64,000 bases of DNA from Brucella grignonensis (GTDB taxonomy: Bacteria > Pseudomonadota > Alphaproteobacteria > Rhizobiales > Rhizobiaceae): the NCBI RefSeq assembly GCF_002252505.1, contig NZ_NNRL01000169.1, forward strand, positions 149,065-213,064. The letters are read 5' to 3'. Numbering within the stretch: the stretch's first letter is position 1; every line of letters starts with the position of its first letter. The position numbers and the translations under genes were made by a program. Shown piece after piece: positions 28,547 through 39,685 of this stretch. The notes below the pieces were generated by a model, which made no database searches, was not told where the DNA came from, and saw only the letters and a program-made list of their open reading frames with translations.

Positions 28547-30037
28547 TCAGATGGTTGGGGAGTTATCCGGTTGCTCGCCGGTAACGGCGAAGACAGCATC
28601 GGGGGTTTGGGGTAGTGCTGCGATTTCGCTGAGCGGCACCGGTTTCACCGGCGCGCGTAGACGATAAAAACCGACTGTTTGAGGCGCACGTTTTTGCGCC
28701 TCGGCCAGAATTTCCGTGACGGTGGAACTGCACATGCGGCCCTGACAAGGGCCCATGCCGCAGCGAAACATGGTTTTCAGCTGGTTAGGGCCGGCGATAT
28801 TGCAGGCTGCCGCGTCGCGGATAGCGCCTGCGGTCACTTCTTCGCAACGGCAGACAATCGTTTCCCGATCCGTTGGTGCGCGAAATGCCTGTGCAGGCAG
28901 ATAAAGCGCGTCGATAAAGGTGCGCCCGCGTTCGACGCGTCGCGCCTGCGCCTGCAGCTTTACGATTTTTGACGCCAACGATGTTGCCAGTGCCGGAAAG
29001 ATATCCTGACAGGACGCGAGCGCAGCGATACGCCCGCTCTGCTCGGCAACCAATGCACCGCCAATGCCGCTGCCGTCACCAACAATGTAGATGGCCGGTA
29101 TGGACGAACGCCCGTTGCCGTCAAGTTGCGGTTGAAAACATTTCTGACCGTCGTTCCAAACCAGAGCGCAGCCGGATGCATTGGCGAGATTGTTGTTGGG
29201 GATCACACCCTGATGCAGGAAGACGCTATCGACAGCAAGCCTGTGTGTCTTGCCTTTTGCCGAAAAGCAGATCGCTTCTGCTTCGTTTTTTCCTTCAATG
29301 GCGATGTCTGTCACACCGGAATAGACCGGCACCGACTTACGCACCTTCAAAAGCAGGGAGAGCCCCTTAAAAGCATATGGCGAGAAAAGGAATGAAGGCA
29401 GGTTCGGTGCAGCTTTCACGTAATTTGCGCCGGGCGTCGTATCGAGCAATGCTGCGACCTCGCCACCAGCCTGCAACAGTTGTGCGGCGAACATGTAGAG
29501 CAGCGGGCCTGTTCCCGCCAGAACCACACGTCCGTTGGGCAGGAGGCCGGAAGCCTTCAACGCAATCTGTGCTGCGCCGACGGTCATAATACCCGGCAAT
29601 GTCCAGCCCCTGACAGGCATCGGACGCTCCATGGCGCCGGTCGCGAAGATCACGCGGCGCGCTGAAACAATCCCGCTCTTGCCGCTTACCGATACGCGCA
29701 GATCGACGCCGTTGTTGTCGCCATCATGTGGCTCCACACTCCAGACGAGGGCCTGCGGCACATAGGTGGCATTGCTGGCGATGAATGCTCTCAGTACTTC
29801 TTTGCCCCGCCAGTAGTCGGTGCCGAGAAACGGCCTGCGGACAGTCGTATTGTGTTCAATGCCACGGTAAATCTGGCCGCCTGCGGCTGGGTTTTCGTCG
29901 AACAGAACCACGTTAGCGCCAGTGGCGCTTGCTTCTGCGGCTGCTGACATACCTGCTGGTCCCGCGCCGATAATGGCAAGGTCGTAAAACGCGTCGAGCG
30001 CATGAATATCGGAAACTCTTTTGAGCATCGTTGTCAT
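28547..30037 (-). CDS. ooxA: Opine-oxidase-type FAD/[2Fe-2S] subunit A (OoxA/HcnB-like)
   Basis: 496 residues from ATG 30037, which overlaps the stop of the preceding ferredoxin-like gene as ATGA. The N-terminal dinucleotide-binding loop is DLAIIGAGPAGMSAAAEA (near 17-34), with a second one at GRVVLAGTGPLL. The C-terminus has a BFD-type iron-sulfur motif: CRCEEV, then CGMGPCQGRMC. This layout is that of OoxA/NoxA of Agrobacterium opine oxidases and HcnB of cyanide synthase. The enzyme oxidises the secondary amine of an opine at the membrane. The adjacent transporter and regulator resemble the octopine/nopaline set, which favours opines over glycine or hydroxyproline; those remain alternatives. 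Confidence 0.82.
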   Translation of the reverse strand: MTTMLKRVSDIHALDAFYDLAIIGAGPAGMSAAAEASATGANVVLFDENPAAGGQIYRGIEHNTTVRRPFLGTDYWRGKEVLRAFIASNATYVPQALVWSVEPHDGDNNGVDLRVSVSGKSGIVSARRVIFATGAMERPMPVRGWTLPGIMTVGAAQIALKASGLLPNGRVVLAGTGPLLYMFAAQLLQAGGEVAALLDTTPGANYVKAAPNLPSFLFSPYAFKGLSLLLKVRKSVPVYSGVTDIAIEGKNEAEAICFSAKGKTHRLAVDSVFLHQGVIPNNNLANASGCALVWNDGQKCFQPQLDGNGRSSIPAIYIVGDGSGIGGALVAEQSGRIAALASCQDIFPALATSLASKIVKLQAQARRVERGRTFIDALYLPAQAFRAPTDRETIVCRCEEVTAGAIRDAAACNIAGPNQLKTMFRCGMGPCQGRMCSSTVTEILAEAQKRAPQTVGFYRLRAPVKPVPLSEIAALPQTPDAVFAVTGEQPDNSPTI

Positions 30038-30339
30038 GGTTGCATCCGACGCGCGCCGGACTGGGAAGAAATGACCATTCCATTGGCCACAGGCGTCATG
30101 CACGCCTGGCGGTTCTGCACACCATCAATGGTGACCAGACATTCAAAACAGATGCCCATCAGGCAATAGGGGGCTCGCGGCTGATCACCGACAACGCTGT
30201 TTCTGAGCCGGTTGATGCCCTCTCCAAGCAGCGCTGCGGCGACAGTTACATTGGCAGGCACTGTCAAGGTGCGCGCATCGAATGTAATCGTCACGGTTTC
30301 CTCTGGTGTCTCAGTTTTAAGGAACATTTTAGGAGACAT
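30034..30339 (-). CDS. Small (2Fe-2S) subunit of the opine-type oxidase (HcnA-like)
   Basis: 101 residues. ATG 30339 has GGAGG four bases upstream and overlaps the end of the preceding gene by 11 bases; an in-frame ATG exists 45 bases earlier without such a site. Ferredoxin-like fold with the cluster cysteines in YCLMGICFECLVTIDG and QACMTPV. Proteins of this type (HcnA, the small subunit of hydroxyproline and proline dehydrogenases) pass electrons between the two flavin subunits. It overlaps both neighbours, indicating a three-subunit enzyme made in fixed ratio. Confidence 0.82.
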   Translation of the reverse strand: MSPKMFLKTETPEETVTITFDARTLTVPANVTVAAALLGEGINRLRNSVVGDQPRAPYCLMGICFECLVTIDGVQNRQACMTPVANGMVISSQSGARRMQP

Positions 30340-31456
30340 GAAACCTCCGGCCGGGGAATGCGTCACCAGCAAGTTGTTTGGCATCGGCTGCTATTTCCTG
30401 CGCCACGATCAAGGCGTGGTTGGCTGCAAGCGTGACGCCGGAATGGCACATGACGGCGTAAGCCCCCGGGTGGCTTTCGGATTGTTCGTAAATCGGCAGG
30501 CCGTCCGGTGTCTTGACCCGAAATCCGGCCCAACTGCGAATGACATTGACATCGGCCAGATGCGGGAATGTCCGCACTGCCCTGTTGGCCAGAACCGCGC
30601 TGATATCCTGATTGGTGGCGATACGGTCCGTGTGGGTTTCCTGACTATCGCCGATCATCACGCCTCCTTCATCCGCTTGCCGCAGCGTGGCCGCTGTATA
30701 GGGGAAGAAGGGCGCACATTTCTCCGTTACAAGAATTTGGCCTTTGCTGCGCACGACCGGCGCTTCAAGACCGACATTCTTGGCAAGCTCTGCATTGCCG
30801 TTGCCCGCTGCCAGAATGACGCGCTCGGCAAAGACCTCGCCCCATGCACCGCTTAACAGAAAGCCGCCGTTTTGCGGGGTGATGGACGAGACTTCACAAT
30901 GCGGTTCATAGGAAGCGCCGAGTTTGATCATGCCCGTATGCAAAGCGCGAAACAGGCGCAATGAATTTACATCGCCGTCCATCGGCGAATAGATCGAGCC
31001 GATCACATCCCGCCCGATGGAGGGCACCATTCTGGCCGTTTCCTGATGGTCGAGCACGACATGTTCGGGGGCGTCATTGCCGAGTTCCCGCGCCACCGTC
31101 GCGACGTCTTCCGCAAACATTGCAAGCTCACGCTCGTCGAGGCAAAAGGTAAAAGCGCCGGTCTGTTTGAGCGCTACATCAAGACCGGTGACATCCCACA
31201 ACTCGTCTGCGAAAGCGGGCCACAGGCGCGCGGATTGCATTGTCCAACGGGCATAGTGTGGTGCGCCTACGCCTTTGCCCTGTACCCAGATGAGCGCGAA
31301 ATTGGCACGGGATGCGCGCAGGGACAGGTCTTCTCCATCAAGAAGCATTGGACGCAGACCGGATCGGGCAAGACCCCAGGCGATGGCAGAGCCCACCAGT
31401 CCCGCTCCGATAATGACTATGTTCTGATCCGGCAATCTGCGCATTCGTAAATTCAT
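30329..31456 (-). CDS. ooxB: Opine-oxidase-type subunit B, D-amino-acid-oxidase family (OoxB/HcnC-like)
   Basis: 375 residues of the DAO superfamily. FAD-binding IVIIGAGLVGSAIAWGLARSG is at 12-32, and the C-terminal GLPIYEQS...HSGVTLAANHALIVAQEI closes the fold, as in glycine/sarcosine-type oxidases. It likely carries the amine-oxidising flavin site of the heterotrimer with the two genes downstream. It lies 60 bases after the binding protein gene and is cotranscribed with it. An internal ATG four codons in is possible. Substrate is inferred from the OccT-like binding protein. Confidence 0.8.
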   Translation of the reverse strand: MNLRMRRLPDQNIVIIGAGLVGSAIAWGLARSGLRPMLLDGEDLSLRASRANFALIWVQGKGVGAPHYARWTMQSARLWPAFADELWDVTGLDVALKQTGAFTFCLDERELAMFAEDVATVARELGNDAPEHVVLDHQETARMVPSIGRDVIGSIYSPMDGDVNSLRLFRALHTGMIKLGASYEPHCEVSSITPQNGGFLLSGAWGEVFAERVILAAGNGNAELAKNVGLEAPVVRSKGQILVTEKCAPFFPYTAATLRQADEGGVMIGDSQETHTDRIATNQDISAVLANRAVRTFPHLADVNVIRSWAGFRVKTPDGLPIYEQSESHPGAYAVMCHSGVTLAANHALIVAQEIAADAKQLAGDAFPGRRFHVS

Positions 31457-31516
31457 TCTGTTGTCACAGTGTCGTCAGGGGTGGGCCTGACGGCAGTCAG
31501 GCCCGTTTGCGTCGGC

Positions 31517-33157
<1,641 letters not shown>

Positions 33158-33158
<1 letters not shown>

Positions 33159-33883
33159 TATGAGTTTCCTCCGGCGGCCTGCACGATGACAGGCTGACGC
33201 TGGGCCGCCGAAAGGCGGTATTCCAGCAGTTTGAAGATTCTGGTGACGACAAAGTTCAGGAGGAGATAGATCGCGCCTGCACAGATGAAGACTTCGACAG
33301 GGCGATAGGTGGCAGAAATCAGCTTGGCTGCCAGCCCTGTCACTTCCATCATTGTGATGGTTGATGCCAGCGCCGTGGACTTCACCATCAAGATGACTTC
33401 GTTCGAATAGGCGGGCAGCATCTGCCGCAGAGCCTGCGGGGCCAGAATACGACGGACGAGTGTAAAGCCGCTCATGCCATAAGTGCGCGCCGCTTCGATC
33501 TGTCCGGTCGCGACCGACAGAACGCCGCCACGTATGATTTCGGCGCTATAGGCAGCTGTATTGAGTGCCAGAGCCAGCACCGCGCACCAATAGGGTTCGC
33601 GTAGAAACGGCCAGAGAAAGCTCCGGCGCAGTTCGGGAAACTGGCTGAGACCGTAATAGATGATGTAGAGCTGGACCAGCAGCGGGGTGCCGCGCAGCAC
33701 GAAGATATAACCTCGCGCAATGAGGTCCAGTACCAGATTGCCCGACAGACGCATCGTGGCCAGTATGGTGGCCAGCACGGCACCGCTGATAACTGATAGT
33801 GCCATCAGTTGAAGCGTCAGCGGGATACCGCGACAAAGCTGAACGAAACTGTCGAACATGAATGGAAGGTCGAGAAAGCTCAT
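33158..33883 (-). CDS. occM: ABC transporter permease (OccM-like)
   Basis: 241 residues, HisM/OccM family inner-membrane permease with about five membrane helices. The family signature for docking to the ATPase is [22 protein letters not shown]. The amino-acid-permease start ([19 protein letters not shown]) and [15 protein letters not shown] are typical. Its start overlaps the upstream permease by four bases (ATGA). It pairs with OccQ to form the translocation channel. Confidence 0.86.
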
Positions 33884-34620
33884 ACCGCCCTCCGGATGCC
33901 GCGCATCGCGCGTCTTTCGGCGTTCTTGAACAGCAAGCCCGATGCGAATGTGATGACGAGATAAAGCAGCCCGGCGGTCAGGAAGAAGGTGAATGGCTTG
34001 CGGGTTGATCCAGCGCCGATTTGCGCCTGACGCATCAGTTCAACCAGTCCAACGACCGAGATCAGCGCGGATTCTTTCAAGACGAGCTGCCACACATTGC
34101 CGATGCCCGGAATGGCGAAGCGCGCCGCCTGCGGAACCATGATGCGGCGAAACAGCAGACGCGGCGGCATGCCATAGGCTTTGGCAGCCTCGATTTCGCC
34201 TTTGGGGAGTGCAAGCACCGCGCCGCGATAAACTTCGGCCTGATAAGCACCCGATACCACACCGATGGCCAGTACACCGGTGATGAAGATTGGCGCACTG
34301 ACAAAACCTTGCCCGCCGAACAACGCGCCAATCTGGCTCAACACGGCGCTGCTGCCGAAATAGAACAGATAAATGACCAGAAGATCGGGGATGCCGCGAA
34401 GCACTGTCGAATAGCCGTCAGCCGCAATTCTGAGAATGCGCTGCGATGAGAATGAAGCGGCAGCGGCAATCATGCCGAATATTGCGCCTGCCGCGAAACC
34501 GCAAAAGGCTACCGCGAGTGTCATGCCGGTGGCCCGGAGCATATCATAGCCCCAGCCGTCTTCGGCAAAACCCATCAAATCGAGATATGCGCTGACCGCA
34601 CCCAACTGCATTGTCCCCAT
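33880..34620 (-). CDS. occQ: ABC transporter permease (OccQ-like), first gene of the opine operon
   Basis: 246-residue inner-membrane permease, HisQ/OccQ family. Seen: GMTLAVAFCGFAAGAIFGMIA, RGIPDLLVIYLFYFG and the docking loop EAAKAYGMPPRLLFRRIMVPQA. It is the promoter-proximal gene, divergent from the OccR-like regulator across 116 bases. The first ATG (34620) has a weak ribosome site; a second ATG three codons on is also possible. Confidence 0.86.
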   Translation of the reverse strand: MGTMQLGAVSAYLDLMGFAEDGWGYDMLRATGMTLAVAFCGFAAGAIFGMIAAAASFSSQRILRIAADGYSTVLRGIPDLLVIYLFYFGSSAVLSQIGALFGGQGFVSAPIFITGVLAIGVVSGAYQAEVYRGAVLALPKGEIEAAKAYGMPPRLLFRRIMVPQAARFAIPGIGNVWQLVLKESALISVVGLVELMRQAQIGAGSTRKPFTFFLTAGLLYLVITFASGLLFKNAERRAMRGIRRAV

Positions 34621-34713
34621 TTTATGTCCGGTGCTTTCGTCGCGCCGATACGTTTATGGGAGTGGTTTGACAGCGGGGCTCAATACAGTCAAATTCGAAA
34701 TGAAGCCCAGAGC

Positions 34714-34728
34714 ATAACCCAATATTAT
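34714..34728. promoter_or_regulatory. Candidate LysR-type operator
   Basis: ATAACCCAATATTAT is a partial dyad fitting the T-N11-A rule of LysR regulators. It sits in the divergent spacer, eight bases before the occR start, where such regulators control both themselves and the opposite operon. Short motif, so chance occurrence is possible. Confidence 0.35.
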
Positions 34729-34736
34729 GGTGAAAC

Positions 34737-35624
34737 ATGAACCTGCGTCAGGTAGAAGCATTCCGAACCGTTATGCTAACCGGTAAAATGACAGCCGCAG
34801 CAGAATTAATGTCGATCACCCAACCTGCCGTGAGCCGCCTAATCCGCGACTTCGAGATCGACACTAAACTCAAACTCTTCAACCGGCGCGGAAATCAGTT
34901 GATCCCCACACAGGCTGCTATGACGTTGCTGCAGGAAGTGGAGCGAGCCTATGTAGGGCTAAATCGCATCAGAAGTTTCGCCGACGAGATTAGTCGTCAG
35001 AATGCTGGAATGTTGCGCATCGCAGCCATGCCGGCGCTTGCAAATGGGATAATGCCGCGCTTCCTTGCCCGCTTTCTCAAGGGAAGGCCCAATATCCATG
35101 CCTCTCTCAATGGCATTCCCTCTGCAATGGTGGTCGAAGCCGTCGCATCAGGTCAGGTCGATTTAGGCTTTGCCGATGGTCCGCTTGACAGACCCGGTTT
35201 CAATATTGAAACCCGGGCGATACCGGCGGTTGTCGCTGTCCCGCTGGGGCATCGTCTTGCAGACTATCCGGAGGTTTCACCGGATGATCTCGCCGATGAA
35301 CGTATGATCACTCTGGAGCCGGGGTCGCTGTTTGCCATGCGTGTGGAAGTTGCGCTTGCGCGCATTCCACGGTCAGCCACCATTGAGACACGCCTGTCGC
35401 ACACAGCGCTGACGCTTGTGGCCGAAGGTGTCGGCATAACGATCATCGACCCGTCGTCGGCAACGGATTTTCGCGGACGTGGTGTGGCGATCCGGCCTTT
35501 CACAAGCTTTGTCGACGCAGGATTTCTGGTCATCCGCCGTAGTAACGGTCCTGATAACAGTCTGGCTCAACGGTTCATAGACGAGTTCTGGGCCTATCAT
35601 GAAACGCTGCTTGCGCAGCCGTGA
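34737..35624 (+). CDS. occR: LysR-family regulator, OccR/NocR-like
   Basis: 295 residues. The N-terminal helix-turn-helix [20 protein letters not shown], with [14 protein letters not shown], is followed by [21 protein letters not shown] and a periplasmic-binding-type effector domain. From memory this parallels OccR of octopine Ti plasmids closely. It is divergent from the occQ operon, the classical arrangement for a LysR activator that responds to the imported opine. The helix-turn-helix and effector domain are both complete. Confidence 0.85.
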   Translation: MNLRQVEAFRTVMLTGKMTAAAELMSITQPAVSRLIRDFEIDTKLKLFNRRGNQLIPTQAAMTLLQEVERAYVGLNRIRSFADEISRQNAGMLRIAAMPALANGIMPRFLARFLKGRPNIHASLNGIPSAMVVEAVASGQVDLGFADGPLDRPGFNIETRAIPAVVAVPLGHRLADYPEVSPDDLADERMITLEPGSLFAMRVEVALARIPRSATIETRLSHTALTLVAEGVGITIIDPSSATDFRGRGVAIRPFTSFVDAGFLVIRRSNGPDNSLAQRFIDEFWAYHETLLAQP

Positions 35625-35643
35625 AGATAGGGGCTTGGGGGGC

Positions 35644-36615
35644 TCAATCCTGGTAGATGCGCTCCTCAAGGGGCGTTGATCCAATGATAGATTTCAGTCC
35701 GGCTAGCATGGCCTTTTCGGCCTTGTTGAGGTTGGCTTCAGGATTGTGGATCAGGAAAACATCGATGGCTGGCGGGTTGTCGTAAGGCGGCAGACGCCAG
35801 AGAAGGCCGTCATCGATCTCGCGTCGCGCGACATGCAATGGAAGTGGACCGATGCCAAGCCCGGTGATGATCATCCTGCGCACTTCTTCGAGGCTCGACG
35901 AGGTGCCGACCACATCTGGTGAAAGTCGCGCCTCACTGCGCAACAGGGCTACGGGTCGCAGCGCGTCTGCAATATGATCTGTCTGGAACGAAACCGATGG
36001 TTCTCCCTTCAGATCGGCAAGGGTCAGTCCGGACTGGCCGAACATCCGGTGCCGGGGCCCGCAGAAAAACCCGAAGAACTCACGATAGACCATGGTGTAG
36101 TCGAGCGCGGGGTCGCGATTACTCACCAGACCAAGGCCGAAAGAAGCGCGCTTCTCGCGCACAAGCCGCGCGACTTCTGTACTGGCGGATACGTTGATCG
36201 TCAGTGTCGCATTGGGATGCTGTTCATGAAACAGCGCGAGCGCCTGATCGAAGATCGGCGATATGATGTGGCTGGCGACAGAGATGGTGACATGGCCAGT
36301 CACATTGTCACCGACACCGCGCACCAGTTGCGGCAGCTGTGAAATGGCGCCGAAGACCTCAATGCTCTGTTCGTAAAGCAGTTTGCCAACGTCCGTCAGC
36401 TCAAAATGGGTTGCGTCACGCTCCACCAGCCGCTGGCCGATGCGGTCTTCCAATCGGCGCAACGCATTGCTTACGCTTGGTTGTTTGAGGTTGAGACGCT
36501 CTGCCGCGCGCGTGATGCTTTTCACCTCCGCAATTACCACAAAACTGCGCAGAAGGTTCCAGTCTAGATCCCAGACAAGGCGTTCAGGGCGATGCAGCGA
36601 CATGAGGTCATCCAT
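35644..36615 (-). CDS. LysR-family transcriptional regulator
   Basis: 323 residues with the DNA-binding region LRSFVVIAEVKSITRAAERLNLKQPSVSNALRRLE at about 22-56 and an effector domain. A start at ATG 36603 (MSLHRPERLVW) is equally possible. It is convergent with occR and divergent, across about 125 bases, from the ABC transporter/amide catabolic operon. It is the obvious candidate regulator of that operon; the inducer is unknown. It is only distantly similar to the OccR-like protein. Confidence 0.82.
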   Translation of the reverse strand: MDDLMSLHRPERLVWDLDWNLLRSFVVIAEVKSITRAAERLNLKQPSVSNALRRLEDRIGQRLVERDATHFELTDVGKLLYEQSIEVFGAISQLPQLVRGVGDNVTGHVTISVASHIISPIFDQALALFHEQHPNATLTINVSASTEVARLVREKRASFGLGLVSNRDPALDYTMVYREFFGFFCGPRHRMFGQSGLTLADLKGEPSVSFQTDHIADALRPVALLRSEARLSPDVVGTSSSLEEVRRMIITGLGIGPLPLHVARREIDDGLLWRLPPYDNPPAIDVFLIHNPEANLNKAEKAMLAGLKSIIGSTPLEERIYQD

Positions 36616-36739
36616 TCATGAAATCTATGCAATCTATTCCCATTATCTATTTGCGAAATGCATCCATAAAAGCAATCATGAATATTGGAAGGCATCAAAA
36701 AGCCTCAAGAAAAACAAACAAAGGGAAGTCGGGAACAGC

Positions 36740-37525
36740 ATGTTTAACAAATTCACGGGTTTCATTGCCGCGGCCGCGATTGCCGCCACCGCAGTTTTTG
36801 CGGTTGCGCCTGCGCAGGCGGATGATCTTGAAAAGATCAAGGCAGCGGGCGAGTTGAAGATCGCCATGAGCGGCCAGTACCCGCCGTTCAATTTCGTCAA
36901 TGAGAAGAACGAAGTCGTGGGTTTCGACGCTTCCATCGGGGTGGCGATTGCCGAGCGCATGCAGCTCAAGCCACAGCTTATCACCACCGCATGGGATGGT
37001 ATTGTCGCCGGCCTTCGGGCAGGCAAGTTCGATACGGTGGTTGGCTCCATGACGATTACGCCGGAACGCGAGAAGGCCGTGGATTTCGTGGGACCTTACT
37101 ATCATGCGGGCCGCGCGGTTTTCGTAAAGGAAGACTCAGCAGTTCAAAAGCTCGATGATCTCAAGGGCAAGACACTGGGCGTAACGCTTGGTGAAACCCA
37201 TGAAAAATGGGCGCGCGAACAGGGGGGCTGGACCATTCGCACCTATAAGGGTCTGCCGGAGCTGATGCTCGAACTGAATGCCGGTCGTGTCGACGCCATC
37301 GTCGTCGACAACATCCCGGTCATGGTGGCGATCAAGGAAACCGGCCAGAAGGTCCGCAGGCTCGATACGCCTGATATCGAAGGCGGCAGCGTTGCGATCG
37401 GTATCGCCATCCGCAAGAACAATCCAGAGCTGAAGGCTGCAATGCAGAAGGCTCTCGACGAGATCATGGCCGACGGCACCTATGAGAAGATTTCGATGCA
37501 ATGGGTCGGCAGCGATATTCGCTGA
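36740..37525 (+). CDS. Periplasmic amino acid-type substrate-binding protein
   Basis: 261 residues from ATG 36740, just downstream of GGGAA. The open frame extends much further upstream but overlaps the divergent LysR gene and lacks signal features. The signal peptide ends near residue 27 (APAQA). The mature protein starts LEKIKAAGELKIAMSGQYPP and has TAWDGIVAGLRAGKFDTVVG and TPEREKAVDFVGPYY, the SBP family 3 pattern. First gene of a rightward ten-gene operon. The ligand is unknown; catabolic genes downstream point to an amine, amide or beta-amino acid. Confidence 0.85.
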   Translation: MFNKFTGFIAAAAIAATAVFAVAPAQADDLEKIKAAGELKIAMSGQYPPFNFVNEKNEVVGFDASIGVAIAERMQLKPQLITTAWDGIVAGLRAGKFDTVVGSMTITPEREKAVDFVGPYYHAGRAVFVKEDSAVQKLDDLKGKTLGVTLGETHEKWAREQGGWTIRTYKGLPELMLELNAGRVDAIVVDNIPVMVAIKETGQKVRRLDTPDIEGGSVAIGIAIRKNNPELKAAMQKALDEIMADGTYEKISMQWVGSDIR

Positions 37526-37534
37526 TACGTCATC

Positions 37535-37559
37535 CCGGCCCGGCATATGTCCGGGCCGG
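37535..37559 (+). promoter_or_regulatory. Intercistronic hairpin after the binding-protein gene
   Basis: Perfect nine-base stem CCGGCCCGG/CCGGGCCGG with loop CATATGT, 10 bases after the stop and 29 bases before the permease start. No T run follows. Such hairpins usually stabilise the binding-protein part of the message and lower permease expression. Confidence 0.6.
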
Positions 37560-37587
37560 TTGAGAACCGATTGACCGGAGTTTTCCG

Positions 37588-38235
37588 ATGGATTTTGCGT
37601 TGATGCAGCGCGTCCTCCCGTTTTTTCTGGAGGCGGCATGGGTGACTGTCCAAATTTCTGCTCTGGCCCTGGTGTTGGGTCTGGCCGTCGCGGCAGTCCT
37701 CGTTAACGGGCGTCTGTCCCGCTCGGTCATCCTGCGATGGCTTGCGGCAGCCTATGTGAGCGTCTTTCGCGGCACACCTTGCCTTGTGCAGCTCTTCATT
37801 CTCTATTTCGGCGGGCCACAGATTGGCATTAATCTGGAACCGTTTGCCGCCGGTGTCATCGGTCTGGGGCTGAATATCGGCGCATACATGTCGGAATCGA
37901 TCCGCGGCGCAATTCAGAGCGTTGATCGCGGCCAGATGGAAGCTGCCCGTTCCATCGGCTTTGGGCGAGGGCAGACGATGCGGTTCGTCGTGCTGCCGCA
38001 GGCAGCCCGGCTGATGATCCGCCCTCTCGGTGTCAATACGATTGCGCTCCTGAAGGGCTCTGCGCTGGTTTCCACCATTTCAGTGGTTGAACTGACCTAT
38101 ACGGCGCAGCGTTTCATCGGTTCAACCTACAAACCGTTCGAGATTTTCGGCGTTGCAGCCGTTCTCTACATGATCATCATCTATATCGTGGCGCGCGGGG
38201 TCGATCTTCTCGACAAGCGCTTCGCGGCGCAGTGA
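37588..38235 (+). CDS. Amino acid ABC transporter permease
   Basis: 215-residue inner-membrane protein with about five helices. RGTPCLVQLFILYFG and the docking segment EAARSIGFGRGQTMRFVVLPQA define the HisM/GlnP family. It overlaps the next permease region by only the regulatory spacer (12 bases to the next ATG). Forms a heterodimeric channel with that protein. Confidence 0.86.
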   Translation: MDFALMQRVLPFFLEAAWVTVQISALALVLGLAVAAVLVNGRLSRSVILRWLAAAYVSVFRGTPCLVQLFILYFGGPQIGINLEPFAAGVIGLGLNIGAYMSESIRGAIQSVDRGQMEAARSIGFGRGQTMRFVVLPQAARLMIRPLGVNTIALLKGSALVSTISVVELTYTAQRFIGSTYKPFEIFGVAAVLYMIIIYIVARGVDLLDKRFAAQ

Positions 38236-38246
38236 GGGAGGACTGG

Positions 38247-38906
38247 ATGCAAGCTCTCGATTTCAGCATCGTCGCTCCCTATACGGATCTGCTTTTGACA
38301 GGACTTTGGTGGACGCTGGTTCTGACCGTGGCGTCGGCTTTCCTCAGCTTCGTGCTCGGCATCGCATTTGCGCTCGTGGTGCTGTACGCGCCTAAGATTC
38401 TCGCATGGCCGGTGCGGTTCTTCATGTGGCTGTTCATGGGAACGCCGCTTCTGTTGCAGCTGTTCCTGATCTATTTCGGGCTGGTTCAGATCGGTATCGA
38501 TATTCCGGCACTTGGCGCGGGCATCATCGGCCTTAGCCTCCACTTTGCCGTCTATAATGCCGATATCATCCGCGCGGGTATCGTGGCGGTCGATCCGGGT
38601 CAAATGGAAGGCGCGCGTTCCATCGGCTTCAGCCATGGTCAGGCTTTGCGCTACATCGTCATCCCGCAGGCGGTGCGCAATACGATCCCCCCCATCGGCA
38701 ACAATATGATCGTTCTTTTGAAGGATACGTCGCTGGTTTCGATCATCGGCATTGCCGAACTGGTGCATAGCGCGCAGCTTGCCATCAGCGAAACCTTCAG
38801 CCCGTTCGAATTCTACATCACCATCGCCGCCATCTACTACGTGGTCAATCTGGTTCTGGAAGCCAGCCTGCGGCGCATTGAAAGAAAAGTGGAGGTCACG
38901 CGATGA
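38247..38906 (+). CDS. Amino acid ABC transporter permease, second subunit
   Basis: 219 residues from ATG 38247, preceded by GGGAGG at proper distance; a GTG at 38232 would overlap the previous stop and is less likely. Family features: [14 protein letters not shown] and [22 protein letters not shown]. The last four bases overlap the ATPase gene. Same family as the preceding permease, from an old duplication. Confidence 0.86.
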   Translation: MQALDFSIVAPYTDLLLTGLWWTLVLTVASAFLSFVLGIAFALVVLYAPKILAWPVRFFMWLFMGTPLLLQLFLIYFGLVQIGIDIPALGAGIIGLSLHFAVYNADIIRAGIVAVDPGQMEGARSIGFSHGQALRYIVIPQAVRNTIPPIGNNMIVLLKDTSLVSIIGIAELVHSAQLAISETFSPFEFYITIAAIYYVVNLVLEASLRRIERKVEVTR

Positions 38907-39676
38907 GCAGCCCCAAAACCGCAAAACCGATGGTCGAAGTGAAGGGCGCCCGCAAAGCCTACGGCGAGCTGGAAGTGTTGAAAGGTATCGACCTTTCCGT
39001 GGCGCGTGGCCAGATCGTCGCCATCATCGGCCCCAGCGGCTCCGGCAAGAGCACGCTTCTGCGCTCGATCAATCATCTTGAAACGCTGAATGGCGGTGAA
39101 GTCTGGCTTGATGGCATGCAGGTCAATCAACCTCTCACCGGGCAGGCTTTCGAGAAACACATCAATGCCGTGCGCCAGAAGATGGGCATGGTGTTTCAGC
39201 ACTTCAACCTGTTTCCACATCTGACAGTGCTGGAAAACATCACGCTCGGCCCCATCAAGCTCAAGGGCATGACGAAGGACGCTGCTCGTACGCTGGCGCT
39301 GGAGCTTTTGAAAAAGGTCGGGCTTGCCGACAAGATCGACGTCTACCCCTCGCGGCTGTCCGGCGGTCAGAAGCAGCGTGTGGCCATTGCCCGTGCGCTC
39401 GCCATGCAGCCGAAAGTGATGCTGTTCGACGAAGCGACTTCGGCACTCGATCCCGAGCTGGTGGACGAGGTCAATGCCGTCATGAAGCAGCTCGCCGCTG
39501 AACATATGACGATGCTGATCGTCACGCATGAGATGCGATTTGCGGGCGAAGTGGCAGATCGCATCCTGTTCATGGATGGCGGTGTGGTGGTGGAAGAGGG
39601 GCCGCCGGATCAGATTTTGAGCAATCCGGTGCAGGAGCGTACCCGCTCCTTCCTCAAGAAATATCTGGCCGCGTGA
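38903..39676 (+). CDS. Amino acid ABC transporter ATPase
   Basis: 257 residues. Walker [11 protein letters not shown]-loop [10 protein letters not shown], signature LSGGQKQR, Walker [15 protein letters not shown] and switch IVTHEMRFA are all present. It completes the uptake system encoded by the three genes before it and overlaps the second permease by four bases. Its Walker B ends DEAT, where most members of this family have DEPT. Confidence 0.88.
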   Translation: MSSPKTAKPMVEVKGARKAYGELEVLKGIDLSVARGQIVAIIGPSGSGKSTLLRSINHLETLNGGEVWLDGMQVNQPLTGQAFEKHINAVRQKMGMVFQHFNLFPHLTVLENITLGPIKLKGMTKDAARTLALELLKKVGLADKIDVYPSRLSGGQKQRVAIARALAMQPKVMLFDEATSALDPELVDEVNAVMKQLAAEHMTMLIVTHEMRFAGEVADRILFMDGGVVVEEGPPDQILSNPVQERTRSFLKKYLAA

Positions 39677-39685
39677 GGTGATGGC

